This document shows positions 33,808-42,945 of a stretch of DNA of 64,000 nucleotides, piece by piece. A program made the translations under genes and the position numbers. How positions within the stretch are numbered: position 1 is the first letter of the stretch; each line of letters begins with the position of its first letter. Source of the DNA: an uncultured Lachnospiraceae bacterium (GTDB lineage: Bacteria > Bacillota > Clostridia > Lachnospirales > Lachnospiraceae); NCBI GenBank assembly GCA_910586205.1, contig CAJUGD010000016.1, positions 1 through 64,000 of the forward strand, given 5' to 3'. Below the pieces are notes generated by a model. The model worked only from the letters and a program-made list of their open reading frames with translations, had not been told where the DNA came from and searched no databases.

Positions 33808-34907
33808 TCTGTCCTCCTTAACATCCACCATAATGTATCCAAAATCTCCTGATCACTGACTGTAGTATCAATAAAGGCATCCCCCACCTGATGAAGCAAA
33901 ATAAATTTAACGGTCCCGGAATCCATCTTTTTATCCTTTTTTGTGGCAGCAAGAATGTCCTCTGGCTGTAGTTTTATGTCCTGTAGGTTTACGGGCAATC
34001 CAAAGCGCACAAAATCTTCACAGACTCTTTCTACTTCCTCCATGGGGATTTCTCCGCGCTTTGCCGATAAATAGACAGCCCCCACACATCCTAACGCTAC
34101 ACACTGACCATGAAGCATTTGAAAATTCATCAGTTTTTCAATCGCATGGCCTAATGTATGACCAAAATTCAGCAAAGCACGCTCTTCCTTTTCAGTAGGA
34201 TCCCTCTCTACAACATCCCGCTTGATTTTATCGCTTTCTAAAATCATAGCGCCGCAGGTCTCTCCGTCTCGCCGGAGAATTTTCTCTGCATGTTCCTGAA
34301 TCCAATCATAATAACTGCGATCTTTGATCAATCCATGTTTTAAGATCTCACCCATACCAGAAAGATATTGTTCTTCTGACAGTGTGTGGAGAGTGGCTGT
34401 ATTTGTGTAAACCAAAGAAGGCATGTGAAAAGCTCCCACCATATTTTTAAAAGCATCAAAATCCACGCCCGTCTTGCCTCCGATACTGCTGTCTACTTGG
34501 GACAGCAGGGTAGTCGGCACCTGAATAAAACGAATCCCGCGCAGATAGGTAGCAGCCCCATAACCGCAGAGATCTCCCACAACACCGCCTCCTAAGGCTA
34601 CCAGAACATCATTGCGATCATACTGCCTCTGAATCAGATATCGATATAATTCACGGACCGTATCCAGGTTTTTCTGGCCCTCACCTGCCGGAAACACAAA
34701 AGAATCCACCTTTTTACAAATGGGCTGCAGCTGTGTCTCCACAGTCTCCAAATATAAGGGAGCGACATTGCTGTCCGTGACAATACATAGCTTTCTTTTC
34801 TCAACTCCCAGCCGGGACACTTCTTCTCCCAGATGAGAAAAAGAAGCTTCCAGCACAATATCATAAATCCTTTTGCCATTATTTTGAACAGTGATCCTAT
34901 CAAACAT
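33804..34907 (-). CDS. aroB: 3-dehydroquinate synthase
   Basis: A 367-residue AroB, second step of the shikimate pathway. Motifs include GGGVVGDLCGYGAATYLRG for NAD binding, PTTLLSQVDSSIGGKTGV, and LNFGHTLGHAIE with metal-binding histidines. Overlaps lspA. The 260-base gap upstream holds no gene. Confidence 0.97.
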   Translation of the reverse strand: MFDRITVQNNGKRIYDIVLEASFSHLGEEVSRLGVEKRKLCIVTDSNVAPLYLETVETQLQPICKKVDSFVFPAGEGQKNLDTVRELYRYLIQRQYDRNDVLVALGGGVVGDLCGYGAATYLRGIRFIQVPTTLLSQVDSSIGGKTGVDFDAFKNMVGAFHMPSLVYTNTATLHTLSEEQYLSGMGEILKHGLIKDRSYYDWIQEHAEKILRRDGETCGAMILESDKIKRDVVERDPTEKEERALLNFGHTLGHAIEKLMNFQMLHGQCVALGCVGAVYLSAKRGEIPMEEVERVCEDFVRFGLPVNLQDIKLQPEDILAATKKDKKMDSGTVKFILLHQVGDAFIDTTVSDQEILDTLWWMLRRTE

Positions 34908-35167
34908 ACTTTTCCATTCCCCTTTTCTTTTACACCAGTATTTTATACTATCATTGACTTTGCTGTAGCTTTACAGAAAGAAAGCAAACAAGCAAACAAT
35001 CTTCCTTTTAGAAGGGAAAACTGTCTGCTCATTTTCTGCAATCAGGCTCACCATACCTTTATCCATGATAATAATCCCCATTGTAACTTACCAACAATCA
35101 TTTACAGAATCGAAACAATCGCTGTACCTACCTCTGAAAAATCCTACCAACCAGGCCAGAATGTATT

Positions 35168-35668
35168 TTATAACCGTATATTCATCCCTGAAACATCAAG
35201 ACTCCCATTTCCCAATAAGTCTTGAAAATCACCAGACAACTCTACTGACTCCGGAGTTGCTATAAAAATGTAACTGGAAATCTTCTGAAGGTTTCCATTC
35301 ATAGAATAGGTTGCGCCAGATGTAAAGTCAATGATTCTCTGAGCAATCTCTGTATGAATCCCCTCCATATTCAGTACAACCGCCTTACCGGCAAGTAAAA
35401 AGTCACAAATCTCTCTGGCATCTTCAATAGAGGTAGGCTTGATCATGGAAACCTCGGCTCTCCTCATAGGTACTACTTTTGGTGAAGGTCGTGAGAAAAA
35501 ACGCGGCCTTGGTTCTTCTTCTTCCTCCTCCATATCATCACGGGAATTGCTGAACGTATTTCTTCTGACTGGCCTGTCCAGCTCATAGTCGTCTTCCGGT
35601 CCAAAGTAGTCTTCATCGTCATCGTCGTTTAACCGTGTCATTTCCATCAGTCTGCTAATCAGGCTCAT
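35168..35668 (-). CDS. sepF: Cell division protein SepF
   Basis: A 166-residue SepF. A short amphipathic N-terminus (MSLISRLMEMTRL) anchors to membrane, an acidic Asp/Glu/Arg-rich linker follows, and the C-terminal fold has SIEDAREICDFLLAGKAVVL and RIIDFTSGATYSMNG. It tethers FtsZ to the membrane. GGAGAG precedes the ATG. Co-directional with yggS. Confidence 0.96.
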   Translation of the reverse strand: MSLISRLMEMTRLNDDDDEDYFGPEDDYELDRPVRRNTFSNSRDDMEEEEEEPRPRFFSRPSPKVVPMRRAEVSMIKPTSIEDAREICDFLLAGKAVVLNMEGIHTEIAQRIIDFTSGATYSMNGNLQKISSYIFIATPESVELSGDFQDLLGNGSLDVSGMNIRL

Positions 35669-35688
35669 ATTTTTTTACTCTCCATTTC

Positions 35689-36378
35689 TTATCTGACCCC
35701 AAAAATGCCGGTGCCAACTCTAATCATGGTGGCGCCTTCCTCCACAGCTACCTCATAATCTCCGGTCATGCCCATGGACAAGACACTCATATTAACATTA
35801 TCAATGTTTTTGTGTTTGATGTCAACATATAATTGAAATAATTTTTTAAAAACAGGACGATTTTGTTCAGAATTCTCGACAAAAGGTGCAATTGTCATCA
35901 ATCCACATACGTGAATATGGGAAAATTCATGTATCTTCTGCAAAATGTGGATAACTTCCTCCGGCGCAAATCCAAATTTACTTTCCTCTCCTGCCACATT
36001 CACCTCTAACAAGATATCCACAATCCTGCCAAGCCTCTCTGCCTCCTGCTGTATTTCCTGGGCTAACCGGAAAGAATCTACAGAATGAATCATGGAAACA
36101 AGAGGAAGAACCTGCCGAACCTTATTTCTCTGCAAATGTCCTATCATGTGGAAACAGGTGTCTTCCGGCATTTGAGGCTGCTTCAGCGCAATCTCCTGAA
36201 CCTTGTTTTCTCCAAACACTCTCTCCCCACACCGGTAAGCTTCCTGCAGGTCTCCCAAAGGTTTTGTCTTACTGACTGCAATCAGTGTTATATCTTCCGG
36301 TTTTCTGCCGCTGCGGGCGCAAGCCGCCTTTATATTGTCATGTACCTGCTCCAGATTTTTATGAATCACATCTCTCAT
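35689..36378 (-). CDS. yggS: YggS family pyridoxal-phosphate homeostasis protein
   Basis: A 229-residue PLPBP protein: ITLIAVSKTKPLGDLQEA with the PLP lysine, FGENKVQEIALK, and the end segment LSMGMTGDYEVAVEEGATMI. It balances PLP levels and has no known catalysis. I choose ATG 36378, matching family length; the frame runs to 36423. Contains a perfect DnaA box at 35946-35954. Next to sepF, as in most Firmicutes. Confidence 0.93.
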   Translation of the reverse strand: MRDVIHKNLEQVHDNIKAACARSGRKPEDITLIAVSKTKPLGDLQEAYRCGERVFGENKVQEIALKQPQMPEDTCFHMIGHLQRNKVRQVLPLVSMIHSVDSFRLAQEIQQEAERLGRIVDILLEVNVAGEESKFGFAPEEVIHILQKIHEFSHIHVCGLMTIAPFVENSEQNRPVFKKLFQLYVDIKHKNIDNVNMSVLSMGMTGDYEVAVEEGATMIRVGTGIFGVR

Positions 36379-36426
36379 TTTATCAGCTCCGCTTTCTTGT
36401 TTCTTGCAATAAACATTCTCCAAAAT

Positions 36427-37833
36427 TTATTGATAAATCAACTGTCCTTCATATACTAAATCAGCATTCAATACAATATGATCATACACAGATAATCCAT
36501 AGTCCATCCCTTTTCGGATTGTATAATATTCTTCATTGGATTTTAATATCTCAATTTGTTTAAAAACGGCATAGCCTTTATTAATATTATAAACACCCTG
36601 CAGGGATTCCTTTGCTCCTATCTGGTATCGTTCCGTAGAATCCGGCTTAATTACAAAATCTCCTGCCTTAAGCGGACTTTTTTCTCCCATATCAATAAAA
36701 TAGTATTCTTCCGTAGAATTGTAAATAGTTACCGGAACAAATTCTATAGAAACCCCCTTTTCTGAATAAACTTCTTTTAAAAATCCTGTATCACTGCTGT
36801 CTCCGCCCTGTGCCATAAATTCTAAGGGAATTAAATAAAAATCCTTTGTGGTTACGGATGTGACCGGGATTTTCAAGCCATCTACCCGCTCTGCCTCCAC
36901 TTCAAAATTCACATATCGGTCGGAAATAAACTGAACCATATATTGATTAAAATCCAGCTTTCCATAAGAGCTCCCGTCTGCTCCTGTAATAACCGAAAAA
37001 GCACCGTCTGTCTCTAAGTTCCTGGAATTAAAGGTAACATGGAGCTGGGTTCTGCCGCTGTATTCCTCCAATTGCTGTTCCGTAAGAGGAAAAACAATAC
37101 TCCAGTCATCAGACGTAATTAACTTATAAACCGGATCTGAAGAAGCAATGCGCTGTCCTGCCTTTGTAATCTCCTTTGTATAGGAGGAACGATTAAAATG
37201 TTCCGCGGTGATCTGAGACGGATCCAATCCCTCATACTGATCAATTCCATAGGAAATCACTCCGGAGGCCGGCGCCTTCACCTGATAAAATACAGCGCCG
37301 GTCTGTCCCATCATGCTGTCCATGCTTTCTAAGGTATTAAAATTCACATATTCTGATACGGATGCATCCAAGGTAGAACGCAGAGAATACGTCATATCAT
37401 AGCTCAAATCCGAATAATTCATGGCAAACGAAGAAAGCAGACGTTTTATCTCTGAAAAATTCTCATTGGTCAAAACAGCATTTGTCTCATTCTTTTCTTC
37501 TAAAAGGGAAGCTAAGCTGCCTGTCTCATCAATAGAATAGATCCGTGCACCCACAGCCGCTCTCTTTCCTTCTCTTACATAATAATGAATGTATCCTGCG
37601 CGATCCGCATACTGAACATCTTCCTGCCTGAAAATGATACCTGTATACCCATAATCCGTAACAATATCTCCCTCCACGACCTCATAAAACTGCACTTTTT
37701 CTTTTTTGGCATAAGTATAAACGCTAAACGTCATATAAACAAAAATAATAGCAAAAATAATCATTCCTACATTTATATTCAGAGGGTGACGATAGCGCGG
37801 CATGTCTTTGGTATCTCTTTTGTTCCTGTGCAA
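36427..37833 (-). CDS. HlyD-like membrane-anchored adaptor protein
   Basis: A 468-residue protein with one N-terminal membrane helix (VGMIIFAIIFVYMTFSVYTY) and an extracellular barrel-sandwich-type region (VVEGDIVTDYGYTGIIFRQE, APASGVISYGIDQYEGL). This HlyD-like protein is typically beside yggS-sepF in Lachnospiraceae, with no transporter partner nearby. A role in division or envelope assembly is plausible from context only. Confidence 0.8.
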   Translation of the reverse strand: MHRNKRDTKDMPRYRHPLNINVGMIIFAIIFVYMTFSVYTYAKKEKVQFYEVVEGDIVTDYGYTGIIFRQEDVQYADRAGYIHYYVREGKRAAVGARIYSIDETGSLASLLEEKNETNAVLTNENFSEIKRLLSSFAMNYSDLSYDMTYSLRSTLDASVSEYVNFNTLESMDSMMGQTGAVFYQVKAPASGVISYGIDQYEGLDPSQITAEHFNRSSYTKEITKAGQRIASSDPVYKLITSDDWSIVFPLTEQQLEEYSGRTQLHVTFNSRNLETDGAFSVITGADGSSYGKLDFNQYMVQFISDRYVNFEVEAERVDGLKIPVTSVTTKDFYLIPLEFMAQGGDSSDTGFLKEVYSEKGVSIEFVPVTIYNSTEEYYFIDMGEKSPLKAGDFVIKPDSTERYQIGAKESLQGVYNINKGYAVFKQIEILKSNEEYYTIRKGMDYGLSVYDHIVLNADLVYEGQLIYQ

Positions 37834-37959
37834 AATATCGCTCCCTTCGGTAGATTCCCTGCACTGTCCTTCCTATTATAAAAGGAAATAGGAAAAAGTT
37901 CAAGAGATTACAATATAAAAAAGAGGACCTGCCCTCCAAGTCCCCTTTTGTATTTATCC

Positions 37960-38379
37960 CTACAGAGAAATAATAACGTCCTTCTGTATCGCCTCCGGCA
38001 TCTCATGGGAATCCATGGAAATACTGAGTACAAAATTCACATTGTATTTGGCGCTGAGCTTTTCCAACGATGTAATGGTCTCGCTGATATCTTCACCCTC
38101 TAAGCAGGCAAGCTTCAAAAAGCTGTCCAAAAACATAATCTCAATGTCATGATCCTGAGAAATAATGCCGCTGATAAATCCCACAAATCCCTGGCTGTTG
38201 CCAATCGGGAACTCATTCACATTAATCAGGCGGATCCGGTTATTCAGCTCATACATATGTTTTGAACTCTTATCCAGATAGACAATAGAACCCTCAGCCT
38301 TTTTGATTGAGTTGTTCGCCATGTCCAACAGATGTTTGGTTTTCCCTTTTCCCTTATTGCCTGCGATAATCTGCACCAT
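37960..38379 (-). CDS. P-loop ATPase-like protein
   Basis: A 139-residue protein with an N-terminal Walker A (GNKGKGKT) and a Walker B-like IEIMFLDSF. It resembles a minimal RecA/PilT-like core and is common in Lachnospiraceae near the cell-division genes. Function unknown. AAGGAGGAG precedes the start. Confidence 0.75.
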   Translation of the reverse strand: MVQIIAGNKGKGKTKHLLDMANNSIKKAEGSIVYLDKSSKHMYELNNRIRLINVNEFPIGNSQGFVGFISGIISQDHDIEIMFLDSFLKLACLEGEDISETITSLEKLSAKYNVNFVLSISMDSHEMPEAIQKDVIISL

Positions 38380-38469
38380 ATTAATCTCCTCCTTGGGTTT
38401 ATAAGATTTGTATAAAAAGTCTAATCATCATAAAATAATTATAGTATAATTTCTAAAATTAAGCAATCA

Positions 38470-39444
38470 CTAATTGACAATTTTCTGAATTATATTTGTC
38501 ATATTCTGGTAAAGAGCCTGACGATTTTCCGCTTTCATAATCACTGACACATACTCATGACCTTCCATGTCCTGGCTTCCCATGATCAGACAGCTTCCGG
38601 CAGCGCTGGTGGTGCCGGTCTTGCCCCCAAGCACAAACAGTCCGTCCGGCATGGGCTGCTGTCCTGTAAGAAACTGGTTGCTGTTGTTCCAGGTCTGAGA
38701 CTTAAGCTCCCCGTTTGCATCCTTATATTCTGCTGTATAAGTGCCGGTTCCTACAATCTGCCGGAACACAGGCTCCTTCATAGCCTCCTGAAAAATCAAA
38801 TATAAATCATAGGCAGTCGTATAATGATCTTCGTCATGAAGACCATGAGGATTCACAAAATGAGTGTCTGTAGCGCCTACAGCCCTTGCCTCCTGATTCA
38901 TCAAGTCAGCAAATCCCTCAATGCTTCCCGCCATATGTACGGCAATGGCCGCCCCGGCATCATTTCCGGAAGGCATCATAAGCCCGTACAAAAGCTGTTC
39001 CATCGTCAATGTCTCTCCCGGACGGATATGGCATAGAGAAGCTCCCTGCTCCGTGATCACAGTCTCCTGCCCCACTGTCACCACATCCTGCAGATTACCA
39101 TATCGAATCGCAACCAACGCGGTCATAACCTTGGTTGTGCTGGCAGGATACAGACGTTTAAATACATTTTTCTCCAGAATCACCTTGTGATCATCCAAAG
39201 AAAATACAGCAGCAGCCTCTGCCCCGACAGAGCTGTCCGGCTGCGGGACAGAGGCCGTTACCACGCAGAGAGACTCCGCAAAGGTCTCTGCCCTCTTAAG
39301 CTCAGGAGAGCAGAGTTCTGTCATGGCTTCCATCCGTTCCTGCATTGGGTAAGAAATATCGGTTTTTGTTTCCTTTTGTCCACATCCCGTAAGAATCAGA
39401 CCGAAAGTAAGCACTCCGGTCAATAAGAGCCTTCTATATACCAT
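38470..39444 (-). CDS. D-alanyl-D-alanine carboxypeptidase (PBP5-like lipoprotein)
   Basis: A 324-residue serine DD-carboxypeptidase. The lipobox is LTGC (Cys21), so it is membrane-anchored by lipid. Active-site motifs are STTK (102-105), SGN (159-161) and KTG (275-277). It trims pentapeptides in peptidoglycan. The family's C-terminal PBP5 domain is missing, giving a short form. Confidence 0.93.
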   Translation of the reverse strand: MVYRRLLLTGVLTFGLILTGCGQKETKTDISYPMQERMEAMTELCSPELKRAETFAESLCVVTASVPQPDSSVGAEAAAVFSLDDHKVILEKNVFKRLYPASTTKVMTALVAIRYGNLQDVVTVGQETVITEQGASLCHIRPGETLTMEQLLYGLMMPSGNDAGAAIAVHMAGSIEGFADLMNQEARAVGATDTHFVNPHGLHDEDHYTTAYDLYLIFQEAMKEPVFRQIVGTGTYTAEYKDANGELKSQTWNNSNQFLTGQQPMPDGLFVLGGKTGTTSAAGSCLIMGSQDMEGHEYVSVIMKAENRQALYQNMTNIIQKIVN

Positions 39445-39456
39445 GAAGCCAATCTC

Positions 39457-39852
39457 CTATCGGTAAATCTCGCGCCACTCCAAATCCCCACGGTCTAAAG
39501 CTTTGATGAGAAGCTCTGCCGTGGCAAGATTCGTGGCCAAGGGAATATTGTACGTATCACATAGCTTAACCACATTGTTCACATCCGGCTCATGAGATTT
39601 CGAGGTAAGCGGATCTCGAAGAAAAACCACCAGATCCATCTCATTATGCTCAATCTGTGCTGCGATCTGCTGCTGTCCTCCTAAATGTCCTGCCAGATAT
39701 TTATGAATATTTAAATTCGTGACTTCCTCCACCAGCCTTCCGGTGGTTCCCGTAGCAAACAGCTCATGCTTGTTCAAAATCCCACGATACGCAATACAAA
39801 AATTCTGCATCAGTTTTTTCTTGGCGTCATGTGCAATCAAACCGATATTCAT
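39457..39852 (-). CDS. mgsA: Methylglyoxal synthase
   Basis: A 131-residue MgsA, converting dihydroxyacetone phosphate to methylglyoxal and phosphate. Motifs are IGLIAHDAKK, ATGTTGRLVEE, GGQQQIAA and FLRDPLTSKSHEPDV. It lies between the carboxypeptidase and rodA genes with short spacing, a placement seen in related Clostridia. Confidence 0.96.
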   Translation of the reverse strand: MNIGLIAHDAKKKLMQNFCIAYRGILNKHELFATGTTGRLVEEVTNLNIHKYLAGHLGGQQQIAAQIEHNEMDLVVFLRDPLTSKSHEPDVNNVVKLCDTYNIPLATNLATAELLIKALDRGDLEWREIYR

Positions 39853-39867
39853 AAGTAAACCCCTCCT

Positions 39868-40986
39868 TTAATAGTTACTGATTTTTCTTTGAAGTCCAAC
39901 GTTAAGGGTTAATCCGATTCCGATATACATACTTAGCAGAGAACTGACCCCATAGCTGATAAAGGGAAGCGGCAAACCGGTATTGGGAAATACGCCGGTC
40001 GCCACAGCAATATTAGAAAAGCTTTGAAATGCCAGTAATGCTGCCATTCCCACACACAACAGGCGCCCTGCCATATCCCTGGTACGGCCTGCCATGATCA
40101 GGCATTCATACACGATCAGTGCAATCAAACAAATGACCATGGTGCATCCAACAAATCCTAATTCTTCTCCTATTACAGCAAAAATAAAATCTGTCTGCTC
40201 CTCTGAAAGAAAATTCCCATTCTTTACAGAGTTTGCAGTGTAATTCAGCCCTTTTCCATGAAGCATGCCGGAGCCAATGGCCATGATCGAGTTATCCTGC
40301 TGAAGATTGGCCTCAGCATATTTTTCCCGAAACACAAATGCCAGGATCCGACGGGCCTGATAGCCCTTAAGAAAAGGAACCATATCATATTGCAGCAAAT
40401 AAATCATCAATATGCTCAAGGGAACCGCCACTGCCAGACCTCCTAAAATCCAGCGATAGCTTAATCCCGCTGCAAACAACATACAAGTAAACACAAAAAT
40501 AATCACCAGTCCGGTAGAAAGATCCGGCTCCTCGAATATCAGCCCAAATACTATGAGCAGAAGAACACTTGCCAGCAGCAAGGTCGTAAGATGGTTAAGC
40601 TTTTCCTGCTTCTTATTAAAAAACCAGGAAAAAAACACAATCAAACCTACCTTTACAAATTCCGATGGCTGAATCTGACCAATGCCAGGCAGCTTCAGCC
40701 ATCGAGTAGCATTATTTACATTCTCACCGAAAAACAACACGGCAAGCAGTCCCAGCACACAGCCAATATAAATCAGCGTAGCCATGGAGATAACCCTGTG
40801 ATAATCCCACAAGGAAAAAATAATGGCAATCACAAGCCCTATAGCAATCCCCATGATCTGTTTGTTGACCTCAGCGCTGTTCTGTCCTGTGGCGCTGTTA
40901 ATGACCAGCACACCAAGTATATTCAAAGTTAAAATATATAAAATCAAACGATAGTTGTAGTTTTTGAATTGATAGTCAAAAAACAT
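39868..40986 (-). CDS. rodA: RodA/FtsW/SpoVE-family glycosyltransferase
   Basis: A 372-residue SEDS polymerase with about ten membrane segments. The conserved end FPNTGLPLPFISYGVSSLL and the PSEFVKVGLIVFFSWFF segment are clear. It polymerises lipid II with a class B PBP, likely the one at 42946. It overlaps the end of minE by 43 bases. RodA is preferred to FtsW because of its min/PBP2/mreCD setting. Confidence 0.9.
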   Translation of the reverse strand: MFFDYQFKNYNYRLILYILTLNILGVLVINSATGQNSAEVNKQIMGIAIGLVIAIIFSLWDYHRVISMATLIYIGCVLGLLAVLFFGENVNNATRWLKLPGIGQIQPSEFVKVGLIVFFSWFFNKKQEKLNHLTTLLLASVLLLIVFGLIFEEPDLSTGLVIIFVFTCMLFAAGLSYRWILGGLAVAVPLSILMIYLLQYDMVPFLKGYQARRILAFVFREKYAEANLQQDNSIMAIGSGMLHGKGLNYTANSVKNGNFLSEEQTDFIFAVIGEELGFVGCTMVICLIALIVYECLIMAGRTRDMAGRLLCVGMAALLAFQSFSNIAVATGVFPNTGLPLPFISYGVSSLLSMYIGIGLTLNVGLQRKISNY

Positions 40987-41264
40987 GATTCATTCCTCAT
41001 ATTGGTAAAACGGCGAATCGGTATTCTGGCTGACAGTGCTGCCATAGGAGTCTTTGTCCCGACACATTCCATCCAAGTAAGGCCAATGTCTACTCTTCCT
41101 GAATCCAATTCCATATAGCGGGACAGCACCCCGATTAATTCCTCCCGGATTCCTTCAATCAGGCCGGGACTGCATCCGGACTGATCCGATACCAGCACCT
41201 GCTTTAAGCGCCGTCTGGCAATCTCACCAGAATTGCTTTTGTGAGAGAAAAATATCCATCCCAT
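40944..41264 (-). CDS. minE: Cell division topological specificity factor MinE
   Basis: A 106-residue MinE. LKQVLVSDQSGCSPGLIEGI is the MinD-binding region, and MELDSGRVDIGLTW with SARIPI forms the dimer sheet. A 13-residue TWMECVGTKTPMA turn and a C-terminal extension overlap rodA, so it is longer than usual (about 90). Ribosome site TAGGAGGG. Confidence 0.9.
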   Translation of the reverse strand: MGWIFFSHKSNSGEIARRRLKQVLVSDQSGCSPGLIEGIREELIGVLSRYMELDSGRVDIGLTWMECVGTKTPMAALSARIPIRRFTNMRNESCFLTINSKTTTIV

Positions 41265-41273
41265 TGCACCCTC

Positions 41274-42065
41274 CTATGCCCGCTTTAAAAAGTCTGAGAG
41301 CCGAAGCAGGATCCCGCGCTGGGGAGCCAGATCCAAAAGAGGAATCTCCTCTCCTGAAAGCCGTTTGCAAATATTTAAAAAAGCTTGTCCGGCAAGAGAA
41401 TCCGTGTCAACCAAAGGTTCTCCCTGATTGGTGGAAACCACAATATCCTCATCATCCGGGACTGCACCGATAATATTGACGGCAAGAATATCCGCCACAT
41501 CATCAATGGACATCATATCCCCTCGCCGGACCATATCCATGCGGATCCGGTTTACTACCAAATCCACCTCCCTCATATCTGCAGCCTCCAAAAGCCCGAT
41601 AATCCGGTCTGCGTCCCGTATGGCCGATACCTCCGGCGTGGTAACAACCAACGCCCGATCCGCCCCTGCAATGGCATTCTGAAAGCCCTGCTCAATCCCT
41701 GCCGGACAGTCTAACAGAATATAATCAAAGTCCTCCTTTAATGAATCTGTCAGCTTGCACATCTGTCCCGGATTTACCGCAGTCTTGTCCCTGGTCTGTG
41801 CAGACGGAAGTAAATAAAGATTCGGATATCTTTTGTCTTTTATCAGAGCCTGCTTCATACGACAGTTACCCTCCACCACATCCACAAGATTATAAATAAT
41901 CCTATTCTCCAAGCCCATAACCACATCCAGATTCCGCAGGCCGATATCCGTATCAATCAGCACAGTGCGGAAGCCTAAAAGGGCCAGCCCGGTTCCGATG
42001 TTGGCGGTGGTTGTCGTCTTGCCGACTCCGCCTTTTCCAGAAGTGATCACAATGACTTTACTCAT
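41274..42065 (-). CDS. minD: Septum site-determining ATPase MinD
   Basis: A 263-residue MinD with the deviant Walker A GKGGVGKTT, the LIDTDIGLRNLDVVMG switch, and a C-terminal amphipathic helix (ILLRLSDFLKRA) for membrane binding. ATG 42065 follows AGGAGG; the longer frame to 42092 is not used. Works with MinC and MinE in the same operon. Confidence 0.97.
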   Translation of the reverse strand: MSKVIVITSGKGGVGKTTTTANIGTGLALLGFRTVLIDTDIGLRNLDVVMGLENRIIYNLVDVVEGNCRMKQALIKDKRYPNLYLLPSAQTRDKTAVNPGQMCKLTDSLKEDFDYILLDCPAGIEQGFQNAIAGADRALVVTTPEVSAIRDADRIIGLLEAADMREVDLVVNRIRMDMVRRGDMMSIDDVADILAVNIIGAVPDDEDIVVSTNQGEPLVDTDSLAGQAFLNICKRLSGEEIPLLDLAPQRGILLRLSDFLKRA

Positions 42066-42130
42066 AGAACGCCTCCTGAAAAATAATTCCACAATTATAT
42101 TCTACATTAAAATTTTAAATTTTTCCAGTG

Positions 42131-42796
42131 TTAATTGAAATTTATCATATTTAAAAAGCTCTTTTTTATGGCTTTCGTACAAATAGTGCTGTTTTCGACA
42201 CATGCCGTCATAGCGCCCTTGCCCAACCGCTTCCCTTTGTCTCCATATTGGCGGCAGATGCTTCCGATCTTAATCTGAAGAGGCGCCATCTCCAAGGCTA
42301 CCACCACAGCTTCCTCATTGCCGGAAATACCGGCATGGACTGTCCCCTTTAAAGCACCCAGTATAATAATATTGCCGCGGGCAGCCACTCGTGCACCATG
42401 GAGAACATCACCGATAATGACAATACTTGCCTCTGAGTCAATCGACTCTCCGCGGTGCAAATCTCCCCGATAAAACTGTCCGGTACGGTAAGAAAGCTCC
42501 ATCAGCTTTTGATTCAGCGCCTTTTCACACCGCTCGATCCTCTGTGCATCATTATCAATCAGGCAGAGGATCTCAACACTGGAATTCTCTGTAATGGTAT
42601 TGACAATCTGAAATTCTTCTCCTGCAGTCAGTTCTCTTCCCTCCAGTATCAGCGCCATCTGAACGCTGCCCCAAAACCGGGCGTTTTCTCTGAATTTGGC
42701 GGCAAGATCGGATAAAAGATCTTCAAAGGTACAATCCGGATCCAGGATGATACTCATTCCCGATTTGCTGCTTTTGATCACCACTCTGCTTTTCAA
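42131..42796 (-). CDS. minC: Septum site-determining protein MinC
   Basis: A 221-residue MinC. The C-terminal beta-helix is clear (IVIIGDVLHGARVAARGNII, then ILGALKGTVHAG), and the N-terminal domain is shorter and diverged. Inhibits FtsZ. Typical order minC-minD-minE. Confidence 0.93.
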   Translation of the reverse strand: MKSRVVIKSSKSGMSIILDPDCTFEDLLSDLAAKFRENARFWGSVQMALILEGRELTAGEEFQIVNTITENSSVEILCLIDNDAQRIERCEKALNQKLMELSYRTGQFYRGDLHRGESIDSEASIVIIGDVLHGARVAARGNIIILGALKGTVHAGISGNEEAVVVALEMAPLQIKIGSICRQYGDKGKRLGKGAMTACVENSTICTKAIKKSFLNMINFN

Positions 42797-42945
42797 CTTA
42801 CTCCCCTCTTTCCGTGAGACTGATTTTCTGTCTCACTTCTGTGAATCCTGTGGCAGTGCTCCCCGCACTGCATACATTGTCTGTCCGACAACCGCAATCA
42901 TTTCCATCCATATAAATAATTGCGGCAAAACTCCTGACTGACAGA

